From: Poronia punctata
Taxonomy: Eukaryota > Ascomycota > Sordariomycetes > Xylariales > Xylariaceae
DNA: 64,000 bases
Direction of reading: 5' to 3'
Assembly: GCA_022579005.1 (NCBI GenBank)
Contig: MU401498.1
Coordinates: 1 to 64,000 of the forward strand
Positions 1 through 12,687 of this stretch are shown piece after piece. The notes beneath the pieces are model-generated. The model ran no database searches. It was not told the DNA's origin and was given only the letters and a program-made list of their open reading frames with translations. Numbering within the stretch: the first letter of the stretch is position 1; each line of letters starts with the position of its first letter. Both the position numbers and the translations under genes were made by a program.

Positions 1-1200
1 TATAATTTAAAGTAGTTTTTAAGTATAAAAATTATTTAAAACTGCAAGCAAAGCTTAATTTAGCTATTATAAGCTATATATATTAAGAAAATATACAAGT
101 TAAGTAACTTTTTAAGCAAAATACTATTAACTTTTATAAAATCTATTAAGCTGCTTTTATATAAAAAAACTGCTACTTATTAAAAAGTCTATTACTATTA
201 ATACAAAATTAAATTAATTATATATACTATAATTATTACTAAACTAAATATTGCCTTTACTACGTTATAACTTTTATAATTTAATAACAACCTTTTTTTT
301 ACTTACTACGCTGCTACTAACTAAGTATTAAACTATTTTTAAGCAAATTAACACTTTACCTTATAGTTTAAAAACAAAAATAAGCTTAAAGTAGCTAATA
401 ATTTATTATTTACTAACAATATTATTAATTAAAAAAGCTTATAAGCATATATAATGCTCTTTTTTAATAAACTTATTAATTAAAAAGTAAATAAACAAAA
501 TACTATTACTACTTTTATAACTAAAGCTAAGCTTTTTACGTTAGCTTAGGCTATAAAAAAAACTATGTTTATTAGCTAGCTTATTAATAAGCTTAGCGTT
601 AATTTAAAACAAAAGCATATTACTATTTAGTACAATAACTAGCAAACTATTAGTTTAGTAAATAAAAATATTATAACACTTAAAACAAAATTATAATACG
701 TTAATATATATAACTATTAGTTATATTAAAAAATAATTAATAAAACGCTTTAAGTAGTTTATATACTAATAAATTTAATAATAGCAAATAATTTTATAAA
801 GTCCTTAGCACAAAATAAGTAAGCAAGCTTTCTATAACAAATTAATCTAGTTAACGTTAAAGCTATTTAAACTAAAATTAACTAGCTTATTACTATAAAA
901 GTGCAAAAAAACTAAAAAAATAAATTAAAACAATTTAAAACACTATAACTATTACTATAAAAGCTATAATACTATAAAATAAAGGTATTATTTATAGCTA
1001 CAAAATAAACTAGTATATTAGCCTATCTTAAAAAGGTATATTAAATCTAACAAGTTATAAAATAATAAAAATTAATATAATGCCTACATAGTAAAAGTTA
1101 TACAGCTGCAGTAAAAACTACTATAAAAGAAAAGGTCCTCTTACAAAAAGTCCCTCCCTACCTATTTAGTATATGCAAATTTTGCAAAAAAAAGAAGTTT
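1..1200. repeat. TA-rich, probably RIP-mutated repeat remnant
   Basis: This block is composed almost entirely of A and T. TA dinucleotides, AAA/TTT runs and stops in all frames dominate, CG is very rare, and no ORF of useful length exists. Composition changes abruptly near 1200-1250 to ordinary sequence. This is the pattern expected of repeat-induced point mutation acting on a duplicated transposon, an established process in Pezizomycotina. No terminal repeats or transposase/RT motifs survive, so the original element cannot be named. The left edge lies outside the window. Confidence 0.8.
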
Positions 1201-3385
1201 TACCTCCTTACGCGTACATTAATCAATACATACAATTTAGCTATTTATGCTAGTTCTGACACTATCTGCATGATTCGGCCTGGAACTGTTTTCATTCCGA
1301 CCTACAATACCTACTTGTACCTCGAAATAAGCGTAGAAAGACATGACAGGACGTTCCGGAGCGTGCCGAGTCGCTTGACATGTTCAAGCGTGTAGCTATC
1401 GAAGTGTAGCGTTCATGCATGCAGTATGCTCAGACTACCTACCACGAAGTCTATGTAGCTAGGTTAAGCGACCCAAGCCGAGGGATACGTCAAGGTATAC
1501 ACCACACTGTAAGTGTAGGGAATGCGCCATTGCTAATAGGCACTGGGTAAGTAAAATAGAAAGCCAAGACTGTCCTAATTTTCCAAGTCCATGTTATAAG
1601 CACAGAGATAGGCGATTCTTTGCGCAAAATCGTGCGATTTTCTTTGACACTCAACCATGGCCTCGGAGTCGGGGAAGCCTGGAGATCATTAAGGGGAAAT
1701 AAGCACTAGATTTTGATAGATTGGTTTCTATCTAATGTCTATCTATCTAACTAACCCACTGTGCCACTCAAACTTAAGAATAGTTCTCTTGCGAACCGTA
1801 GCCGAACCAAAAAGTCTTGTTTGCTTGCTTGCATGATCAGAATACCTAGACCAGTTCCAGGCTGTCGGGCTTGAGCTTTTGGTTATTACTCATCAAGGAG
1901 ATAATCTAACCTACCTAGCGTGTCATCAAAAGAATCGAACCACAACTATCATCTCACAGGCAAGCCTAGATCTGCCAATGCTTGTTCTTTTCTAGTAGTT
2001 TTTTCCTTCTTGACTCTGGAGACCAGAACTTTCGACTTCCTCAATCAAGGCATATATGCCGTAATAAGCTATCTAACACATAGACAGTATGACCTACGAA
2101 GACAAAGTGAAGTAAAGTACGTTTACATGTCAAAAGACTTGACGTAGAATTACATGTAGTCCAGAAAGATAGAAGAATAGCTACTAAATTATCCGGCTCC
2201 TCTTCCGCAAGCGGTTCTCTTCCTTCCCTTCCCTTCCCTTCCCTCCCCTTCTCTCTATATAACGTAGCAGGTAATATCTACCCGTTTTCCTAGAGGCACA
2301 TCATTATTATCTCTTTATAATCCTTTATTCCCTTCCTGTCGTGGTCAGCATCTTTTTCTTCCCTCCCTTTAGAACCTAACCTAAAATCTTATTTTACCCA
2401 CACACACTGTCCAGTGATAGATAACGGGGCAGCCTTCCCGTGCTTGGACTAGGTTAGAAGCTAGACAGTTTAGGTTTAACCTGTTTGCGAGGGGTGGGTG
2501 GACCCGGAAAATCCGCGTTGGGGTAAAGGTAATAGTAAAGTACCTAGGTACCGGAGCAACTTTTTTCAACCATCGACTTGCACTTAGGAGAATTAAGTCG
2601 AGAACAGGGGCGTAGTCTAGGACTACTTGGAGGTTGTTACGCGACTTGGCTGGCCCCTTGAAGCTTTTTCTTCCTCTTGTACCTAGATACAGCCATAACA
2701 GGTAGATCTAGATCGACAAGGCTCCATCCACACTTGTTTAGTCTAGTTTGTAGTTTGTTTGAGTGATACGTGAAGATACCGTGTTGGTTTGCGGTTTGGA
2801 TGTTGATGATGACACGTACTGTATTTACCACACAGCCGGTATTGTTTAGCCTACACATACTACAGTATGTAAAACTTAAAGAAGTGGTGACTTGCAGATT
2901 TTAAGCATAAACTCTACCTTACATACTATCCACTGCGGACGATTCTCGGTTTCCTCCCCCACAGGTTATAATCAGGCACTTGTAGTATCTGGAGAAGTGT
3001 ACTTGTGTAACTATAAGTAAGTAAGTAGGTAGGTACCTGCATAGGCTAAGCTGCCCAGTGCAATTTCACGTTGCAGGTAGGATGTAATCGCTGACGTTTA
3101 TAATATTAAATGTTACCTATTTATGCCACATTGAAAGCGGTATGTAGTTATTGTAAATTTTTTTTATAAATATTAATACTCTACATATGTAATCTAAATA
3201 CACAAATACACAAATACCAGCTAGGTATGTACGTGTAGTAGTACTAGGGGTGGGCTGCATTAGACAATGTAACTCACAATCTGAGCATGAAGCAGCGTTC
3301 TCCACCCAGCCTTCATCCTTCTCCACCGACTTTCAATATTATGGGTACAAAGTATGAGACGAGCTAAACCCCATCAGAGCTTAGC
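1201..3385. other. Intergenic, no gene seen
   Basis: Mixed-composition non-coding DNA between the AT-rich block and the first P450. Short ORFs here have no protein-like composition and no splice partners. It contains a CCTTC pentamer tract at 2221-2250 and one copy of the palindrome TACCTAGGTA at 2541-2550. Confidence 0.6.
2221..2250. repeat. CCTTC pentanucleotide tract
   Basis: A pyrimidine-only tract made of tandem CCTTC units, followed by a C/T-rich run into a TATATAA sequence. No gene starts immediately downstream. Confidence 0.8.
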
Positions 3386-5381
3386 TCATTGAGCCATGCG
3401 TTCCAAGACCCTTCCATCGCTCTGTTTCCAGGGGTACTTATCCTCCAGTGACTTGATCAGCGCCTCGTGGTGAGGTGACCTTGGCTGGATCGTGGTCTTG
3501 TAGGGCGCAGGGTGACTGACGACACCGGACTGGAACTCGGGCTTGTTGTACTCCACGCCGGCAGTTTTGCTGATGTCGAACACGGCCAGGGACTGAGCCA
3601 CGGTAAGATAGAGTGTCCTCTCGGCCAGCATGTTACCCGGGCAGATGCGTCGTCCAAAGCCAAAGACGAATCTGTGAGGTTCGGGCTCTGGCACGTGCCC
3701 TCCTTCCGCTAGGAAGCGCTCGGGCTTGAAAGATAACGGGTCGGGGTGAACTTCAGGGTCGTGTGTGAAGTGCCTTTCATTGCGGTCAGTATTAGGTATC
3801 AAGAAGTTTAGTATATCAAGACAACCTACCAGACATTGGCGAACAACATCGATCCCTTGGGAATGAAATAACCGTTGACTACATCGTCCTCGGTGCTTTG
3901 GTGGGGCAGGCCCATCGGGGCGACGGGGTGCCATCGTAGGGTTTCTTTTACTAAAGCATCGACATAAGGGAGGTTCTCACGGTCTGCCAATGTAGGGACT
4001 CGGTCTCTTCCAATAACGCGATCGATCTCTTCTTGAGCGCGTTTCTGAACTTCGGGGTACAAGGTCATGGCCAAATAGAAGCAGGCGATGGCCGACACGG
4101 TCTAAGAACCATGTAACGTTAGCACATCACATGCGTATGGGCGCTGTATACACTAGAAAAGCAAACCAACCGTATCAGCTCCCGCCGTATAGAGAGACGA
4201 GGCCGACCATTTGTAAGTTTCGACCGTCTCAGGGTCCGATTCGCCAGTCTCGATGAGTCTGGCCAAGAAAGAGGTCTCGTGATTGCCCTGGGCCATCTGG
4301 TGCTTAACAAAAGCATAAGGTACTTCCGTTATATTCGTAAGCTCGGCTCCCCATTGGCGGGCAGTTTTCTTCCAAGCAGTGCCCGGCACCCAATCAGGAA
4401 GTGAGTTGACTGTGGCTGGGTCAGAATCGGCAGTGGTGGACGATCAGAGGCGCACATACGCAAGGGGAACAAGTCGACCATAAAAGCTCCAGGCACCGCG
4501 GACCGCGCAAACTTGTCCATCGCGTCGCCAACCTTGGTAATCAAGACATCTTCCTTGTGGGATTCCACGTTGTAGCCATAGGCAATCTTCAAGACCACTG
4601 CGCCAACCGCTCTGATGCCAGGTGTTAACGGTCCGTCGCCGGTTCTCGGGGAGTGGGGGGGCGCGCGCGCTTGGGACGGAAGGACTCACTTTCTGACGTG
4701 GTCGAGGATATTATCCGGACTTCTCAGGACGTGGAGGAGGAAATGCGCCGATTCAGCCAGTTGCAAATCGTTAAACTGTGCAAGGGATCCAGTTGACCCA
4801 ATTACTCGGGTGAGATTCTTGCGCATAGCTCGGAACCGCTTGTTGTATGGCGACATGCCAATCGTGTTCGCCCAACCGACCCTGGAAGTAGATTTCGATG
4901 TCAGCGATTGCCCAACGTGAAAAAGGCGACCGAGGCCGCTGCCGTAGGAGCCGCAGACATACAGCTCGCTAGAGAAGACCTGGTTCGGTCGCGACGAGTA
5001 CTTGGCCGACCTCTTCTCAAGTAACTCGAACGCAAGCTGCGCATCGTTGATAATTATGATGGACTGGCCCAGAACGGTGACAGAGCTTATGGGACCTGTG
5101 GATGGCGACAGACATCGCAACGTCAGCTCTTCGTCCCCGTATGCGGGAACAAGCTCGGAAGTGGACGAGAACTTACCGTATAGCTTTTTATGCTCCAGCC
5201 AGTGATGGGCCTCGAGCACACCCGGCTTGGGCAAATCATTGAGGTTACCAAGCACAGGAAGACCTTTAGGACCCGGCGGCAACGGAGGACGCCCTGCCTG
5301 CAGGACGCGACTTCGGATGAGATAGGTGATGGCGAGACTCACGCCTACGACCAGGACCAGCGAGACGATGTTCAACGCCAT
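3386..5381 (-). CDS. Cytochrome P450 monooxygenase, OrdA-like (7 exons)
   Basis: Microsomal P450 of 526 residues. Exons on the minus strand are 5177-5381, 4963-5095, 4690-4881, 4460-4611, 4171-4409, 3830-4101 and 3386-3773; together they give 527 in-frame codons. An N-terminal membrane anchor (about 3-22) precedes the proline hinge PPLPPGPKGLP. The I-helix reads AGADTT (303-308), the K-helix E360-x-x-R363, and the haem loop FGFGRRICPG (435-444) has Cys442 as thiolate ligand. Length and layout match complete fungal P450s of the O-methylsterigmatocystin oxidoreductase-like group; the substrate cannot be read from sequence. Most donors are GTAAGT, GTATGT or similar; the one at 4170 (GTTGGT) is weak but gives the expected I-helix join. 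All catalytic signatures are intact. Together with the UbiA-type enzyme and the second P450 it may belong to a terpenoid pathway; that is inference from proximity. Confidence 0.95.
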
Positions 5382-7806
5382 GTTGGGCGCGGGACAGGTT
5401 GAGGCTGTTGTGTTGTTGGCTGGCTTATTTGCAGTTAATTAAGTCTGAATGCCGTGCCGTTGCATGTGGACGCCGGGCCTCTTTTCGGCTTCAGTTCGAT
5501 GACAGAAAACAAAAAGTATGCGCTCCCAAATCCAGCTCTCCAGTTTAAAAGAGGTGATACCTGTTAGCCGTTCATCTCACTTTTAAGAACCCAAGCACCC
5601 ACGCAGATCCGAACACCCAAGGTACGAGCACTCGTACACGTACACGTACACGTACATGCCCCTCCTACTTGTCGGTTCATCCTCCCTCCTTCCTGCCTCT
5701 CCCTTTTCAGTGGGGGCTTCTTCTTGAGACCGCGAACTAGGTATTCGTCCTAACCTAGTACGTGTACTTGCCTTGGTACGTATCAACTGGTTGCATTATA
5801 TGTACTGTCTGCATTACTGCATTACCAGATATCTTACTTTATGATTAGCAACCCCGTGCGGATGTAACCCGGAAACAGTTTTCAGGGGTGGGGTCTACCT
5901 CTCCAACCTACCTAGGTACTCGTAGGTAGTTCTATGGTCAGTGCACGCCTATACTCTTCTAGCATTTCATGCGTGTGGATGTGCGATGTACGAAATCAAA
6001 GTGGGTACAGGAACGGGGAATGATGATGGTTACGAGTAGTGGGAGTTTTATACATATCTTCCCCACAGAATAAAGCAGCCACGATTCGTACCGTGTATGT
6101 ACATGTATGTATATGTGTATGTAGGAACTGTACATATGCCTGTAAATGTAAGTTGGTATGTAGCAAGGTGCAGCTTGCAGATTGCAGACCCAACCCTTAA
6201 TCAACCTGAACCATGCTGCAGTATGGCCTACATAGACCATGGTGATACACTGCGCATGGTGACCAATAATTGTGATGGTACTCCAATACCTGCATCTGCC
6301 GAGCCTGATTATTATGGTGTTAGATGCAGGTTGGAGTGTTGTAGACCAGGCGTGGGAAGTTATCACTGCGCGATTACTTCTTTACAGTTAGGAGGCATGT
6401 ACTTAGCAGCACGTGGGAACAGCCTTTCCCCCTTTCGGCGCACTAGGGTCCTGCCATGAACTCCCCCTCTGAGATGCATTTCCGTACTAACAACTTTTGA
6501 GATTAGATGTAGGAAAGGTACCAAACTTATTCTGCGCCAATCTATCCACAATGTGGGTTGGGCTGTTCCCGATGTATCAACACCTTTCCAAGACACTTGG
6601 CTAGTGGAAGACACTTTTGGCATGACAGGCGGGAAAAGCAAATACCTTTATTTCTTAAAGAGCTTAGTAAACTGTAGGTATGAAGATAGTGTTCCTACAA
6701 TGCAAGAGCAGAAGAGGTATCTAACCTAGGGGAACCTTTGCGACTGTATTGGACACTTTACTGGTGAGAAATTGGCGTGCTGTGGGGGACCGACGAACTC
6801 GTCCAGTTCGTTCCAAGGGTTGTTTCGTGTTGTTGAAAGTACCTAGGTAGCGTCATGTCGCACCATACCCCGCTCACGTACTTTACGGCTACATAGGCGT
6901 CGCAGGGGAGGTTCGTCAAAAGCCCTGTCAGCCATTCCATTGATGTTGTGGTATGTCTTGGTTTCCCTCTATTCCCCTGGCATTATCGCGATGGGATGTA
7001 CCGGTAGATGGGGTCGTATTGCGGAAGGTACCGTCTATTCTCATCGTTTCCCTCTCCCGTGCTCCTGAAACAGATAGAATAAACGAAGACAATTGTCAGG
7101 GAACCATGTTATAACGGTAGAAACCTTGTATTTGTAAATAGCCATGGCCGGGTTGAAATCCAAGTCGTTGTATATTGTGGACGAGAACTGGAGAGATGTG
7201 GACCCGGCCGGCCCTGTTCGACCCTTGTCGTTTGCCAGTATCGGAAAGACCAGCACGGAATTATAACGGTGCAAGGGTCGTGACTTTGCTACGCAGCTAA
7301 CAGACAGTGTTGTCGCATGTTTCTTTGCTTTCTTTGCGTTCGAGATTTCGATGGCGACGGGTCTGCGACGGGGGTAAGAACGGGGCAGAACGGGGGCAAT
7401 TCTGGGGCAGCTTCCTTCGCCTGTAGGCCAGTATTCATGTTGTACCTCCAAAGTAGGCCTTCTTGCCTGTTGTTGCATGTTCGAAATGATTATAACCGGG
7501 CAGGAACGAACCAACCGGGTGTCGATCTTTTGCGGGATACATTGCCCTTTTCAGGGGCAATTTCTGTAGAGCGCGCGCCCATCACGTTCCATCCCAACGT
7601 TTAACTTGGTACATGTATCTCGGGACGGAAACTTTTCGACTCACTCCCCCATCCCATCCTCTATCTCCCATCCGTCTTATCATCTATAATTCCCCCCCTC
7701 ATGCACTAACTCTAGAAATCCTCGGTGTTGTTCTTGTGTTGGAAACTAGGAAACTAGGATACTGAGGGGGCAGAGACGGCAACATAACACGAAAATTCCA
7801 TACATC
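5382..7806. other. Intergenic between divergent P450 and receptor genes
   Basis: About 2.4 kb with no convincing coding sequence. It must hold the promoters of both flanking genes. Visible contents are a GTACAC microsatellite (5634-5656), a TG/TA-rich stretch near 6094-6125, and two exact TACCTAGGTA palindromes (5909-5918 and 6840-6849). ORFs of 135 and 157 codons occur but look like chance frames. Confidence 0.6.
5634..5656. repeat. GTACAC hexanucleotide microsatellite
   Basis: Nearly four tandem copies of GTACAC, with the last unit reading GTACAT. Confidence 0.8.
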
Positions 7807-9571
7807 ATGGGACGACTTGCTCAGCTCTTGTGCGTCTTTACGCTCTTGGTCGGGCTGTCGGTAGCCCAAGTCGACGAGCTATTATCGTCGGTACCTGCTT
7901 GCACTGTAAGTCTTGTCTCCCCATCCTGCGACCTGCGCGTGCGCGATCGCGAGACTGGTGCATGTAAACTCACTGTATTTAGGCGAAATGTTTCGAACAG
8001 TTGCTTCCTAATACGACATGTACAGACATCGCCTGTTTCTGCGCCGATGCTGAGTTTCTCGGCCTGGTTCAGGGATGCCAAGCGACGAGTTGCACCGTTA
8101 AAGAGATTCTGAGTAAGTTGCGACTATCTCCGGCCAAGGGCAACTTGTCGGATAGCCAGTCTAACTATGAACTCGCCGCATCTCAGCTTCCACCAATGCG
8201 ACATTATCAGCATGCCAGGTTCCACCGAACGATGTTACAGGTGTTATGATTGGGATCCCAGCCGCGTTCGGCTCGTTGGCGATCCTCCTGTTCCTGCTTC
8301 GCCTGGTCGACCGCGTGATTCTGATGAAACTGTCTATGGGCTGGGATGACTACTTTCTCAGCATCGGTGTGGTAAGGGCCGACTCGCTCTATCTCGCTGC
8401 CGGTGGAATATTGGGCTGATTTTTGTTTGCGCAGCTACTCGGTGCGGTATTGAACTTCATCTGCTTCCCTAGTAAGTACATGTGATTGCGATTGCGCGTA
8501 ACAATTCGTTTTGGGAGGGCTTTACTGACTCTTGGCGAAGTGACGGCATATGGTATGGGGAAAGACTTTTGGACTATACCGTTTCCCAACATCGACAAGA
8601 CATTGGAAGTGAGTGTTGGAGTCGGCGCCATATCGAGCCCTTCGTTAGATATCCCAAGGCTAACGACCGACACAGCTGCTTTACGTCGCCGAGATCTTCT
8701 ATTTCCCATCTGAGATGTTCACCCAGCTCTCGATCCTCGCCTTCTATCGTCGAGTTTTCGCCAAAACGTCCAACCTGTTGCAGAAGGGCTCGATCATCTT
8801 GATGGTGTTTGTCGTATTATTTGGCGTCGCCAATACCTTGACCATCATTTTCCAGTGCACGCCGATTAACTTCTTCTGGACAAGCTGGACGGGCGAGACG
8901 ACGGGCACGTGCATTAACATTAATATCTTTTCATGGTGCCGAGCAGCGATCGAAATTGCCGTTGATATCGCCATCATTTCGCTGCCGCTACGAGATCTGA
9001 CGCGTCTACAACTCAGCTGGAGGATGAAGGCGCAAGTGATTCTGATGTTCTCTCTCGGTTTTGTGTATGTGCAAAGACTAGCCCTTCTCCGACGTCCTGT
9101 ACGGATGGCAACAGGGCGGATGAGGCACCGCATTCCCCCAGAACATCCAGGTTAACGTATCACAGGGTCACGATTGTCAGTATCCTTAGACTGCAGTCAC
9201 TCATCGAGTTCTCGCAGACCGCCAATCCAACTGTGGATAATGCGCCTGGCGTCTACTGGAGTGTATTGGAATGCGACATCTTCATCATCAGTGCTTGCCT
9301 GCCTAGCGTCCGTTCGCTCTTGGGCAAGATATTTCCCAAATTCTTTGGGTCTACGAAGAGCGACAGCAGGTACATGTCTGGATCGAGGAAATACTATCGC
9401 CATAACGACACCGACGGCCCCAGCACGCCGTCCTCTCACCATCTAAACCACCTTTCGAAGTCTGGAAAGATTATGAAGAGCGTGGATTTACATATAACCC
9501 ACGAGTCAAGGGAGACCGCCGACGATAAGGAGTTATTAGGTCACACAGCCGGCCACGTATACGGCGCATGA
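7807..9571 (+). CDS. CFEM-domain seven-transmembrane (Pth11-like) receptor
   Basis: Plasma-membrane receptor-like protein of 437 residues. Exons are 7807-7905, 7983-8112, 8187-8371, 8435-8471, 8541-8608, 8676-9064 and 9166-9571, all joining in frame. A signal peptide (about 1-20) is followed by a complete eight-cysteine CFEM domain: Cys32, 36, 46, 51, 53, 65, 70 and 86. The rest is a fungal rhodopsin-like 7TM region (about 90-350) beginning after the VPPNDVTG stretch, with the family GWDDY motif after the first helix and a late ISACLPSVRSL segment. The cytoplasmic tail is Ser/His-rich. Fungal CFEM-Pth11 receptors such as Magnaporthe Pth11 are linked to surface or host sensing; ligand and coupling here are unknown. 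Tiny internal exons (37 and 68 nt) are typical of this family. It lies divergently from the first P450 and may be unrelated to any biosynthetic cluster. Confidence 0.93.
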
Positions 9572-12500
9572 GACGACCATTTCAAAGAGATATATACCTA
9601 ATTCATATTGTGTATTATGTATATTATGGGAAATACATATGACGAGCAGGATCGCCAAAATTCCCCACGATACGTTAATGAAAGAAAACAGAAACAAACA
9701 GAAGAAAAAGGGGCCTCGGATGATAGGGTTATCTATCGGCCTCATATTTTACGGGACAGCGTTACCTTTTTTCCAAAGAAAAGTATTTTTGGTCTTTCCT
9801 TTCCGGCCTCTGTTTATTTTTGCAGGGTAAATAAAAAGGGAAATTCAGCCAGAAGCGGCTGATATATGCCACACATATATATAAAACGCAACTACCTATG
9901 TATCTTAATTCACGACTGGTACCTTGAGCTCAAATCATTTTCTTTTATCCATTTCTTCCTTTCGCGGTCGGACCCCGACTCCTACTTGAATGTCTTCCCG
10001 ATCCATCGACGGGAGAGCGAACCTCATTTGTTCGCTCTCTGGGTGAAAAAATCTCAATCTCGGGCCAGTCATTTGGAGACACGACGCAGCCACCATCACG
10101 ATCCTTCGGGGCATCAACAGGGTCTTAAGAGGTACTGCGCATGGTTGTCCATCGCTATAGTTGAGGCTTGGCAGACGTTCCCACGTTTCCGCCCGCCAGC
10201 TAATCCTTCGTGCGCCTCAGACATAGGATTTAAGGCTGGGCATGCTGGGGGTACCATGTCTTGCCAGGGCTCACTAGGCGCAAGAGGGATAAGAGGAACA
10301 GTCATGGCGTAAATCGAGCCGTCCAACTTTTTTCCTCTTTGACGGGATAATAGCTAGGGCATGTGTAGGTATATGCCTCAGCCAGATAAGATGCTATCTT
10401 GGGCCAAAATAAGCTCTCTCCATCTTGATACCGCAACTTAGAAGTTAGAGGGCCACACTAGTAGTTTTGTGCAGTAGAACGGACCGCACCACCCACTATA
10501 ACAGCCACGTCGACAGCCACGACGATAAGCTTTCCTGCTTTGCACCAACACCGATTCTGCCAGGGCTTGTGTTCGTGTTGGCCTGTGATTTTCGTACTCG
10601 TAGAGTATTTTGTGCAAAGTTCGGCTCTGTACGATAGGTCTGGAGCAGAGCCTAGAGGAACCGAGCCCCAGCACCCCTGTTTCTGTGGCACAGTATCTAC
10701 ACAGTGTCTCGCTACTGTAGTCGAAGTTCAGTTGGTACCTATGTGGCCCGTCTGGTCAATCATCTTCCCTATCTGGGCATTGTCGGCCGCGACGGTTCTG
10801 TTTTGAGACCGAGACCACTGCCCGCCTAAAAAACGTTTGCTAGTTTATATCGATAGGCCGCTCGGCCACTGAATTACAGATAGGTACTGGGCTTCTGCTG
10901 GGCTACTGGGCGGCTCGGCAGGTACCCACGATCTCAAATGCAGGTACACTGCAGCGCCCGCCAGAGTTGGTAGCTTGCGATAGGAACAGGTAATCGAGTC
11001 TGACAAATTTGGAGAGTAAAAAATTGGAGACGGCACGGTGAGCTGGGGGAGCCTAGGATATAATTTAGAAAATAAGACTGAGAGCGCCCCGCTCTCCGAC
11101 ATGGTACCTACATCCGTAATCGTACGTGAATTGGTAGGGCCCCAAGGGAAAAGGGTAAGCGGGCAAGACAGGCCCTCTCTGTACTTATGTGTATGTAGGG
11201 CGCAGGCACAGCAAGCACAACAGGCACAGCACAGCAGGCACAGCAGGCACAGCAGGCACAGCAGGCACAGCAGGCACAGCAGGCACAGCAGGCCTCTGAG
11301 GGGAATAAAAGGGAGGCGAATGCAGGATCGCGTTAAAGCCACCACTATCGTCGACGAACAGACCTTAGTACAGACACTTAAGGTATTGTGTCCGGGAATT
11401 CGCCCGGTATGGCCCGGGATCCTTAACAAAACTCTGTCTAAAATGGCGAGCTTGGCTAGTCCTTTCGAATTGGTCTTTGACAGCTCGTATGATTACTAGT
11501 CTGAAGACTGAAGACTACTTAGACACTCAAATAAGGCAAGGACGAAAATCCATAAAAATAAAATAAATAGGATTTTAAAGAAACTCTGACATTTGCATTT
11601 TGAAATGACGGTCTGGTTTGCGGTCGACCAAGAAATGACGTACTGTTAGTGGGCTTGAAGTGACACCGCATACCTCCAGCCCTTCCTTTCTTTCCAACTG
11701 GCAACGCAGCAAAATCCAGAAAAGTACCACAGTGGAGTCTAAAACAGGAGCGACTGCGAAGGACCTCGACCTTGAAGTTGAACTTTGAACTGGGCTTTAC
11801 GAGTAGCAATCAAGCCTCATCTCATTGGTGGGTTTGGCGTTGCGGGTCCATTCTTTTTGCTCGGGGTTTCAGAAAGGCGCGATCTGCAGGCCTTCCTTCC
11901 AGATAACCTACACGTACTCGTACCTACTTACTCCTAGTCTTACCTGCTGTAGATGGAATGTTCTGTACAGATCACGTACTCTGCCTGGAAGTACCTAGGT
12001 TAGACGTTACACGTTGCGCCCCTGCAACAAATCAATTAACCGAGAAGATGGAGAAGATAAACCGGCGAATTGATACGTATTTGGATATTCTCCTTTGCAG
12101 CACGCACGCCCGGCTGGGTTTATCCTTTTAGTGGCCCGAGGCATCGTTAATCGGTAGGACGTCAAGGTAGGAACCAACAATAGACGCGTCCTTCACGTGA
12201 AATCCATCGGAAGCTGTGCCTCAAGCGGTTCCTAGGCCATTTCTGAGCGAATCCCGAACCGACCATGAAGCAGGCAGGCAGGCCTCGAACAGTCTCCTTG
12301 AACAATGAAGCGAGGCCGGTGCGTCTTAGTGACGAGAACTAATTCGCCAATATACGTGGAGTGATAAAATAATAAGCAACGCAAACGACGGTGCCTTTGC
12401 CTCGCGGCAGGCTCTCCGTCGGGACGGTTCCATTTAACCTAACCATCTAATATATCTATGTCTTTTTTTAGTTAATATGTACAATCCACCGAAAACCCCG

Positions 12501-12687
12501 GTTTACTAAAAAGGACCCGAATCAAGTAACCAGTCTGTCTCACCAGCCCGACATAGGCAGCAGCCCGTGCGCCAACCCTATTGGCATCGCTTCGGACGGT
12601 CACAAACTCTCCAACTCCGGTAACTGTCACAAACTCCCCTATGGCGCCATAACCGTCAAATTGCAACACCCCGCCCACCGTAGGATG
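9572..12687. other. Intergenic, no gene seen
   Basis: About 3.1 kb without a supportable gene between two convergent genes. The only structured element is the 9-bp CAG-rich tandem array at 11202-11291, which artificially opens frames on both strands (up to 194 codons). The rest has scattered stops and no splice-linked coding pattern. Confidence 0.6.
11202..11291. repeat. 9-bp minisatellite, unit AGGCACAGC
   Basis: Six exact head-to-tail copies of AGGCACAGC occupy 11236-11289, preceded by an irregular GCACA/CAGGCACAG tract from about 11202. Unit length is a multiple of three, so it creates long Arg-His-Ser or Leu-Leu-Cys frames that are not evidence of a gene. Confidence 0.9.

Noticed and set aside
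5959..6366. 135-codon minus-strand ORF
   Set aside because: Rich in Ile/Thr/Tyr/His from TG/TA microsatellite sequence; no protein-like pattern.
10845..11429. 194-codon minus-strand ORF with Leu/Cys repeats, and its plus-strand partner
   Set aside because: The frames are held open by the 9-bp CAG-type minisatellite; flanking residues have no protein-like pattern or splice context.
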